DNA of 15,045 nucleotides. Source: Clostridium sp. CAG:253. Its GTDB lineage: Bacteria; Bacillota; Clostridia; Lachnospirales; Lachnospiraceae. The number at the start of each line of letters is the position of its first letter. The first letter of the stretch is position 1. Made by a program: the position numbers and the translations under genes. This document shows positions 8,069 through 13,370 of the stretch, in pieces. Location: the NCBI GenBank assembly GCA_000436755.1, contig FR887325.1:118982-134026 (forward strand), written 5' to 3'. Below the pieces are notes generated by a model. The model did not search any database. It saw only the letters and a list, made by a program, of their open reading frames with translations, and was not told the DNA's origin.

Positions 8069-8098
8069 TTGACTTTATCATCTTTTATGCATTATAAT
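8069..8098 (+). promoter_or_regulatory. Promoter of the HAD phosphatase gene
   Basis: TTGACT (8069-8074) and a perfect TATAAT (8093-8098) are 18 bases apart, giving a leader of about 64 bases before ATG 8169. The -35 lies just beyond that of the divergent ygiQ promoter, so the two may compete. The motif ATTTGACTTTAT covering the -35 (8067-8078) recurs twice in the galM promoter. Confidence 0.75.
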
Positions 8099-8168
8099 AA
8101 ACAACATTGTAAAAACAAAGAAAAAATCACAAACACAAAAATTATATCATTATCGAAAGGATTTGCAT

Positions 8169-8969
8169 ATGAGAAAATTATTATTTTTTGATGTAGATGG
8201 AACTATAGCTGACAGAGTCGGCAAAAAAAATGTAGTTCCCCAGTCAGCAAAAGATGCAATAAAAAAACTTCAGAAAAATGGACATCTCTGTTTCATAAAC
8301 ACCGGTCGTGCCTTGTCAGAAATTGATGTCTATCTTAAAGAATTAAATATGGATGGTTTTATATGCGGATGCGGTACTTATATTTTATATAAAAATGAGA
8401 TACTCTTTTCTCAAACAATACCATTTGATATTGGCAACGAGCTCATCAAAGACCTTGAAAAATATGATATTGAATGGCTTTTAGAGGGCGAAAAAACACT
8501 TTATTACAGAAACAAACCATACACTACACATATAGGCGATTTTAAAAACGAGCAGAAAAAACTATATCCTGATGCATATAAAGAACTTGACCCGGCAATG
8601 GCATCAAATCTTGTATTTGATAAATTTTGTATCGGCGTTCATAAAAACAGTGATTTTAAATCTTTCAGTGAAAAATACTCAAAAATATTTACAATAATCG
8701 ACCGTGGCAACAGCTTTTATGAGATAGTTCCCTCTAATTGCTCTAAAGCTACCGGTATCGAATTTCTTATGAAATATTTTAATGTAGAGAAAAAAGATAC
8801 TATTGCAATAGGGGACAGCAACAATGATCTGCCAATGCTTGAATTTGCCGGAACAAGCATTGCGATGAAACACAGTCCTAAAACAGTTCTTGATAAATCA
8901 GACTATATAACAGATGATGTATTTGGTGATGGTATATATAATGCAATGAAACATTTTAAGCTTATCTAA
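8169..8969 (+). CDS. Cof-type HAD-IIB family phosphatase
   Basis: A 266-residue haloacid dehalogenase-type hydrolase with a type IIB cap, the group that dephosphorylates sugar phosphates, FMN or other small phosphometabolites in the cytosol. Motif I is FFDVDGTI with nucleophile D8 and acid/base D10. Motif II is FINTGRA (T45), motif III is K193 in NCSKATGIEFL, and motif IV is AIGDSNNDLPML with D216 and D220 binding magnesium. The cap lies between motifs II and III, about residues 85-185. The C-terminal AMKHSPKTVLDKSDYITDDVFGDGI block is typical of Cof proteins. ATG 8169 lies eight bases after GAAAGG (8155-8160); a TTG at 8163 is also in frame but too close to that site. It is monocistronic, ending before two hairpins. 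The substrate cannot be told from sequence. Confidence 0.93.
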   Translation: MRKLLFFDVDGTIADRVGKKNVVPQSAKDAIKKLQKNGHLCFINTGRALSEIDVYLKELNMDGFICGCGTYILYKNEILFSQTIPFDIGNELIKDLEKYDIEWLLEGEKTLYYRNKPYTTHIGDFKNEQKKLYPDAYKELDPAMASNLVFDKFCIGVHKNSDFKSFSEKYSKIFTIIDRGNSFYEIVPSNCSKATGIEFLMKYFNVEKKDTIAIGDSNNDLPMLEFAGTSIAMKHSPKTVLDKSDYITDDVFGDGIYNAMKHFKLI

Positions 8970-9010
8970 AATAATAATACTAATAATGTACACATGATAA
9001 ATTTCTTATA

Positions 9011-9038
9011 ATACTGTATGACTATAGACATACAGTAT
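9011..9038. repeat. 10-bp perfect hairpin after the HAD gene
   Basis: ATACTGTATG (9011-9020) and CATACAGTAT (9029-9038) form a perfect ten-pair stem with an eight-base loop, 41 bases beyond the HAD stop. It is AT-rich and not followed by a T-run. It lies only 14 bases from the larger hairpin at 9053-9092. Confidence 0.7.
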
Positions 9039-9052
9039 AACTTCAACAATCA

Positions 9053-9092
9053 AGTAGGAGAAAATTCCTCTAATGAGGAATTTTCTCCTACT
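9053..9092. repeat. 18-bp perfect hairpin between convergent genes
   Basis: AGTAGGAGAAAATTCCTC (9053-9070) and GAGGAATTTTCTCCTACT (9075-9092) are perfect inverses around a four-base TAAT loop. It lies between the convergent HAD gene and the receiver/membrane-protein genes and could stop transcription from both sides, yet neither side has a T-run. It may be an unusual bidirectional terminator, a 3'-end-stabilising structure, or a small palindromic repeat family. Confidence 0.75.
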
Positions 9093-9156
9093 CGATTTCA
9101 ATAGTTTCCTAACACTCTGACACATCCACTATGTCTGTTATCATCCCGTATATCAG

Positions 9157-9597
9157 CTACCTGATTTTCTCAAGCACTGCTTTATATATCATTATCAGAT
9201 ATGCATCAATAAAGCAAAATTTATTTTCCAGAAATTCAAGAAGCTTATACAAAAATGCTGCTCCCAGTATTGCTATACTGGCACATGTAACATAATAATC
9301 CAATTCAAGCATAAGCAACACAATATTTGCCAATGCATATACAAACAATATTCCCGAAAATTTTCTTATTATTTGCAGTGCATTATATAATGTGACAGAT
9401 AAATTTTCCAATTTTTCTTTGATAACCGTCTCTGAATCTTTTGAGAGAATTTCATACATATCTTTATAAATCTTCTTATCTTCTATATTTAATCTGACAT
9501 TTTTCTTATCTCCAATCTCCTCAGAAAAAAGTTTTACATATTTTTCATACCCTTTTTTTCCAAATTCTTTACGTAAACACTTTTTAAAGACGTTCAT
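9157..9597 (-). CDS. Small two-helix membrane protein of unknown function
   Basis: A 146-residue protein not recognised as a known family. Residues 1-79 are highly charged (MNVFKKCLRKEFGKKG...) and probably cytosolic. Two hydrophobic segments follow at about 80-97 (SGILFVYALANIVLLMLE) and 101-119 (YYVTCASIAILGAAFLYKL), then a short mostly helical tail with further hydrophobic residues. The ATG at 9597 is one base after the TAA of the receiver-HPt gene, and GGAG lies within the end of that gene seven bases upstream, so translation is probably coupled and the two proteins may act together. No catalytic motif is visible. A role as a membrane anchor or sensor partner for the signalling protein is inference from coupling alone. 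Confidence 0.82.
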   Translation of the reverse strand: MNVFKKCLRKEFGKKGYEKYVKLFSEEIGDKKNVRLNIEDKKIYKDMYEILSKDSETVIKEKLENLSVTLYNALQIIRKFSGILFVYALANIVLLMLELDYYVTCASIAILGAAFLYKLLEFLENKFCFIDAYLIMIYKAVLEKIR

Positions 9598-9598
9598 A

Positions 9599-10624
9599 TT
9601 AATTCTCCGTAATATTATTTAATATTTCATATGCCGCATCATATTCAAAATTCTGTATATTGTCATAAACTTTGTTTAATATCTCTTGTCTGTCTGCCGA
9701 TGCACTTCCCATCATCTTTTCTAACATTTCAATAATATCTATATAGTTGAAATCCTGAATATATTCCTTAAGTTTTTCCACATTCTTCATAAATTCTGAA
9801 ACAGGCATAACTTCTGAGTTACTCTTATTTTTATCCTGCTCTTTGAAAAAAATACACGCTTTCTCAAGCTGGTCGTGAAATTTTTTTACTTTTTCAAGAT
9901 ACCCATCCATCATCTCATGAACATATGGATTTTCAAATTCTCTCGCAGCAAACTCAAGCCGTTTTGACTGCTCCGCAAGCTCATCTGCACCTATATTTAA
10001 AAATATACCTTTCAAACTATGAAAGTGCAAGGTCATAGTCTCCATCTGTTCAGTGTTTCTTATAACATCTATCATATTATAATTTTCGATTATGTTTCTA
10101 ACACTGACTACAAGAACTTTCATATAATTTTCAAGACTTCCTGCCATAAGTGACAATCCCTCTTCATAATTAAGTCCATCCACAGATGAAAGGAACATCG
10201 TCTGATCTTCATCTTCCTGTTCTTCACTTTCAGTAACATCAATCTCAAATCCATTTGCGATGAGAGCTGCTTCTAATTCTTCTTTTTTTACAGGTTTTCT
10301 GAGAACATCTGTTGCACCCGCCTTGTCAAACAATTCCTTTACCTGTGCATCAACTGTAGCCGAAACTCCAAAAAATACCGTGCCATCCGTCCCACTTGTA
10401 ACAAATTTTATCTGTCTTATGGCTTCAACACCATCCATATCAGGCATGAGATAATCCATAAGCACAAAATCATAACTTTTTGAGCACGTTTTTTCGATTG
10501 CTTCCATACCTGATTCCGCAGTGTCAGCGTGAACACCATATCTCTCAACCATTGCTTTAAGAACAAGTGTATTTGCACTATTGTCATCAACAACAAGAAC
10601 ATCTGAACCACTTAGTTTTTTCAT
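9599..10624 (-). CDS. Receiver domain - HPt phosphotransfer protein
   Basis: A 341-residue two-component signalling protein. Residues 6-126 are a CheY-like receiver with acidic pair D13-D14, phospho-acceptor D57 in LMDYLMPDMDG, S88 in VSAT, and K110 in LRKPVKK. An acidic linker (129-141) leads to an HPt domain at about 150-260, where H202 in HFHSLKGIFLNIGA is the likely phosphorylated histidine. The last 70 residues form a further helical module (EFMKNVEKLKEY...FEYDAAYEILNNI). There is no kinase, DNA-binding or GGDEF domain, so it should shuttle phosphate between a remote hybrid kinase and another partner. It looks like the C-terminal part of a hybrid kinase encoded alone. It follows galM after a 49-base gap and is coupled to the membrane protein. 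The ribosome site is weak (AAGGG about 14 bases upstream). Confidence 0.9.
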   Translation of the reverse strand: MKKLSGSDVLVVDDNSANTLVLKAMVERYGVHADTAESGMEAIEKTCSKSYDFVLMDYLMPDMDGVEAIRQIKFVTSGTDGTVFFGVSATVDAQVKELFDKAGATDVLRKPVKKEELEAALIANGFEIDVTESEEQEDEDQTMFLSSVDGLNYEEGLSLMAGSLENYMKVLVVSVRNIIENYNMIDVIRNTEQMETMTLHFHSLKGIFLNIGADELAEQSKRLEFAAREFENPYVHEMMDGYLEKVKKFHDQLEKACIFFKEQDKNKSNSEVMPVSEFMKNVEKLKEYIQDFNYIDIIEMLEKMMGSASADRQEILNKVYDNIQNFEYDAAYEILNNITEN

Positions 10625-10673
10625 AAGTATTCAACAATCCCTTCTGCATTCATAATAAGCTCTATTATTCTTT

Positions 10674-11741
10674 TTAATCATTAACCGAAAAGCGAAATAC
10701 TGTTGTTGTACTATACTCTTCTCCTGCCTTCAGAACTGCATTTGGAAAGCCTTCTGTGTTTATTGCATTAGGGAAATTTTGTGTTTCAAAACATGCACCA
10801 CTGAAATTTCCATAACTCATGCCATCTTTTGCATTTTCAACAGTAAGCGTACCTGCCGTATAAAGCTGCATGCCCGGCTGGTCTGTATAAACTTCTAACA
10901 TTCTACCTGTATCTTCACATATAAACTGTGCAGCCTTCGCAACATCACATATTTCATCCCCGTTTAGTACAAAGTTATGATCATACTCAGTAACAGTCTT
11001 TTCATCCTTGTCAAAAGCACCAAGTCCATCACGAATCTTTTTGCCCTTTCTAAAATCAAGTGCCGTATTCTCAACACTCTTTATCTCACCTGTAGGAATT
11101 AAAATATCATTTACAGGTGTATAATTATCCGCATAAATGGTAACTTCCTGGTCAAGAACATCTTTACACTTATGACCGCCTTTTCCAAGATTAAAATATG
11201 AGTGATTTGTAATATTCACAATAGTATCAGCATCTCCCACAGCATAATAATCTACCATAAGTTCATTCTGATCGTTTAATGTATATGTAATCGCAACAGT
11301 AAGATTTCCCGGCAATCCCTGTTCTCCATCAGGGCTCATTCTTGAAAATGTAATGCTGTCTCCATTTTCTACCGAATCTGTCTCCACATCATACATCATA
11401 CGATTGTATCTTGTATTTCCACCATGCAGACAATTTGTATTGTCATTCATATCAAGTTTATATTCTTTGCCGTTTAAAGAAAATGATGCATTTGAAACTC
11501 TGTTTGCATATCTTCCTATTGGAGCACCAAAGCCTGGCATATTCACCTCATAATCTGAAACTTTATCATAGCCCAGGACAATATCATCAACATTGCCATC
11601 CTTATCCGGCATCATAATATTTGTGATAACTCCGCCCAAATCAATAAACGACACCTCTAAACCATTTGTATTCTTTAATGTATATTTCGTAACTTCCTTA
11701 CCTTCTTTTGTAACTCCGAATTTAGACTTTAAAATACTCAT
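10674..11741 (-). CDS. galM: GalM: aldose 1-epimerase (galactose mutarotase)
   Basis: Interconverts alpha and beta anomers of galactose, glucose and related sugars in the cytosol, feeding the Leloir pathway. The 355-residue length is normal. Family motifs in order: GAPIGRYANRV (72-82), CLHGG with substrate-binding H106, ITNHSYFNLG with catalytic acid H180, EYDHNFVLN (252-260), and SGACFETQNFPNAIN with catalytic base E319, ending in the usual beta-strand YSTTTVFRFSV. The ATG at 11741 is eight bases after a perfect AGGAGG (11750-11755). It is preceded by a clear promoter with a tandem 16-bp repeat, suggesting regulated expression. No galK, galT or transporter gene is present, and it leads instead into a signalling gene. 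Confidence 0.95.
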   Translation of the reverse strand: MSILKSKFGVTKEGKEVTKYTLKNTNGLEVSFIDLGGVITNIMMPDKDGNVDDIVLGYDKVSDYEVNMPGFGAPIGRYANRVSNASFSLNGKEYKLDMNDNTNCLHGGNTRYNRMMYDVETDSVENGDSITFSRMSPDGEQGLPGNLTVAITYTLNDQNELMVDYYAVGDADTIVNITNHSYFNLGKGGHKCKDVLDQEVTIYADNYTPVNDILIPTGEIKSVENTALDFRKGKKIRDGLGAFDKDEKTVTEYDHNFVLNGDEICDVAKAAQFICEDTGRMLEVYTDQPGMQLYTAGTLTVENAKDGMSYGNFSGACFETQNFPNAINTEGFPNAVLKAGEEYSTTTVFRFSVND

Positions 11742-11759
11742 ACACCGTTCCTCCTAAAA

Positions 11760-11796
11760 AATATTTGACTTTATTATAACAATATTTGACTTTATT
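11760..11796. promoter_or_regulatory. Tandem 16-bp repeat, candidate operator of galM
   Basis: AATATTTGACTTTATT occurs twice without mismatch at 11760-11775 and 11781-11796, a repeat of 21 bp, or two helical turns. The first copy overlaps the galM -10 and the second fills the -10/-35 spacer and touches the -35. Same-face spacing and this position suit a repressor site. The core ATTTGACTTTAT recurs at 8067-8078. Confidence 0.55.
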
Positions 11797-11801
11797 TACA
11801 A
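11773..11801 (-). promoter_or_regulatory. Sigma-A-type promoter of galM
   Basis: On the minus strand TTGTAA (11796-11801) and a perfect TATAAT (11773-11778) are exactly 17 bases apart, 32 bases before the galM ATG. It should drive galM and, by read-through, the receiver-HPt and membrane-protein genes. Confidence 0.75.
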
Positions 11802-11838
11802 CTTAATAAAAGGTAAGTTTTTGATAATATTTTCATTC

Positions 11839-12431
11839 CTACAAACACGCCGCTGTCAACTTTTTTATAACCTCTTTGACATACTCTTCCGGTTTTGCCA
11901 CCTTTTTTGCTATATCAGGTATAGACATATCACATTCTTCATATAATGTCTCGATTTTGCCCTTAATTTTACCTTCAAGTTCTCCTTCAAGTCTCCCCTC
12001 ATTCTTGGCATTATTTATTGAATTTTCCCACGCTCTGCACATATCTACAACCTCCTCTTTTTTCTTCATCGGCAATCTGTGAACCAGTTATGAGATTTAT
12101 AATCTCCACCGCTTCTTTCTCTACATGTTTAAACCTTGTTTTTCCTTTTATCCAACTGCTGTCTTGGTCTGACTGATTTTTCAATTCCAAGTACAACATA
12201 CACCGCCTCGTCATCCATAGCCATAGTCCACAGCATAAGATTGTCTCTCAATTTCTGTATTGCAATATCTGCGTCATTTCCATATGGCAGTAACACTTCA
12301 GTATTATCTATCTTTTGCAATTTTTCAGGCTTTATCACCTGTCTGCCGTCATAAATATAGAAATTGAATGCATCTGCTATAACATCTCTATGCGACATAT
12401 ATTGCTTCGTTGCTATATCTACCTTCCCCAT
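11839..12431 (-). pseudogene. Remnant of a YhgA/Rpn-type PD-(D/E)XK nuclease
   Basis: Three overlapping frames together resemble one clostridial protein of the YhgA-like/Rpn family (recombination-promoting nucleases, often annotated as transposase). The N-terminus from ATG 12431 reads MGKVDIATKQYMSHRD...ADAFNFYIYDGRQVIKP, through about 85 residues to VYVVLGIE. The next frame carries NQSDQ and then RFKHVEKEAVEIINLITGS. The last frame (to stop at 11839) is EEVVDMCRAWENS, an EGRLEGELEGKIKGKI charged helix, and a DIAKKVAKPEEYVKEVIKKL end. Each frame change is explained by one extra A, in the A5 at 12177-12181 and the A6 at 12058-12063. From memory of the family, some 150 residues between NQSD and RFKHV, including the nuclease core, are missing. 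No ribosome site precedes the start, where an IS fragment abuts. It is almost certainly non-functional. Confidence 0.75.
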
Positions 12432-12447
12432 AAGCTGCACCAACGTA

Positions 12448-13199
12448 TATTATGGTGGCACCCAGGTTTCAGATGAAGATTTGGAATGCAAAGCGATCAT
12501 TGACCATCTGCATACTGATAATCCTACTTGGGGAGCCCGTCAGATGTCTGCTCAGCTTAAGCTGCGCGGATACCAGGTTGGTCGCCGTAAAGTAGGAAGA
12601 TATATGCACTTAGACAGATTTATCCCAAAATAAATCTGTCTAAGCGCATGAAACAGGCAAAAGTCTGTCCATATCTGCTTCGTAATGCAGTCATAGACCG
12701 TCCAAATCAGGCATGGTCGATTGACATTACATATATTCCAATGAAGCATGGATTTCTTTATCTGACAGCCATTATCGACTGGTACAGTCGTTGTATCGTT
12801 GGCTGGGATGTTGATGACACTCTGGATACCACTATGGTCATCAATGCATGAAAAAAGGCATTTAAAGTAGCAAAGCCGTTAATTATCAACTCGGATCAGG
12901 GTAGCCAGTTTACCAGTGATAAATATATTGCTTTCATTCGTGATAACGGTATTCGCCAGAGCATGGATGGTAAAAGCCGCTGGGCAGATAATATCATGAT
13001 TGAGCGCTGGTTCCGGAGCTTCAAGTATGAGGAAGCATATCTCACGAAGTATGCTAATCTCAAGGAAGCAAGAGAAGCCATCGGAAGATATATCTACAAT
13101 TATAACTTTGAGCGATGCCATCAGGCAATCAATAATAAGCGTCCTGCAGAGATGTACTATCCGGCAATGCTTTTGGATGAAGCCAGAGCAGCCGCATAA
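12448..13199 (+). pseudogene. IS3-family orfB transposase, frameshifted and interrupted
   Basis: Encodes the DDE integrase-fold transposase that cuts and joins IS3-type elements. The first frame (12448 to about 12620) is the HTH_21-like region SDEDLECKAIIDHLHTDNPTWGARQM...GYQVGRRKVGRYM. The frame then changes by a net loss of about ten bases and continues as YPKINLSKRMKQAKVCPYLLRNAVIDRPNQAW to stop TAA 13197-13199. Catalytic residues are all present: D in SIDITYIP (12723-12725), D in NSDQGSQF (12894-12896) and E in IERWFRSF (13002-13004). The last two are 35 residues apart, the classic DD35E. An in-frame TGA at 12849-12851 (NA*KKAFKVAK) breaks the gene again. With the start, orfA and one terminus also missing, it cannot make a working transposase. 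Confidence 0.88.
12604..12649. repeat. Near-perfect 20-bp inverted repeat at the transposase frameshift
   Basis: The arms at 12604-12623 and 12630-12649 are inverse copies with one mismatch (12608 against 12645) around the six-base spacer CCCAAA; the inner 15 pairs (CTTAGACAGATTTAT) are perfect. The right arm encodes the conserved INLSKRM of the transposase, while the left arm replaces the expected residues and coincides with the frameshift. Confidence 0.85.
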
Positions 13200-13370
13200 T
13201 GTAAAAAGTCCGGGAGACGCTACATTGCATTCTCTCATGTAACCCGTTAACATATCAGTTCATTATAAAAATATTAAATTTTTGTCTTGACAACTGAGCC
13301 ATTATACAAAAAAACTTGACCACAACAGGGCTTCTCGGCTCTTATTAAGCAGTGTGATACCTTTTGATAC
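13200..13370. other. Gene-free remnant between the IS fragment and the right-hand gene
   Basis: The first 100 bases are the 3' non-coding part of the IS. CGGG (13211-13214) and CCCG (13243-13246) can pair around TACAT/ATGTA in a weak structure. AAAAAT/ATTTTT (13267-13283) is an AT-only inverted repeat. The last 60 bases have no recognisable feature apart from a short repeated TGATACC (13355-13371). Confidence 0.4.

Larger units (their letters stand above)
12445..13300 (+). mobile_element. Truncated IS3-family insertion sequence
   Basis: A fragment containing the decayed orfB transposase, visibly richer in G+C than the flanks. The left boundary is near 12445, where recognisable transposase sequence begins directly against the nuclease remnant; orfA, the left terminal repeat and the first residues of orfB are missing. 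The right end is set only approximately, near the GTCTTGACAACTGAGCCA segment (13284-13301), which resembles a terminal repeat with an outward TTGACA; this cannot be proven without the left end. Confidence 0.7.

Noticed and set aside
12849..12862. A6G run just after the in-frame TGA of the transposase, resembling the AAAAAAG slippery site used by IS elements
   Set aside because: Programmed slippage in IS3 elements occurs at the orfA/orfB overlap. This site is in the middle of orfB, and both sides of the stop are already in the same frame, so slippage would not restore the protein.
13287..13308. TTGACA with TATACA downstream as a promoter reading out of the IS end
   Set aside because: The spacer is only ten bases and no -10-like hexamer exists at 16-18 bases. 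No plus-strand gene follows.
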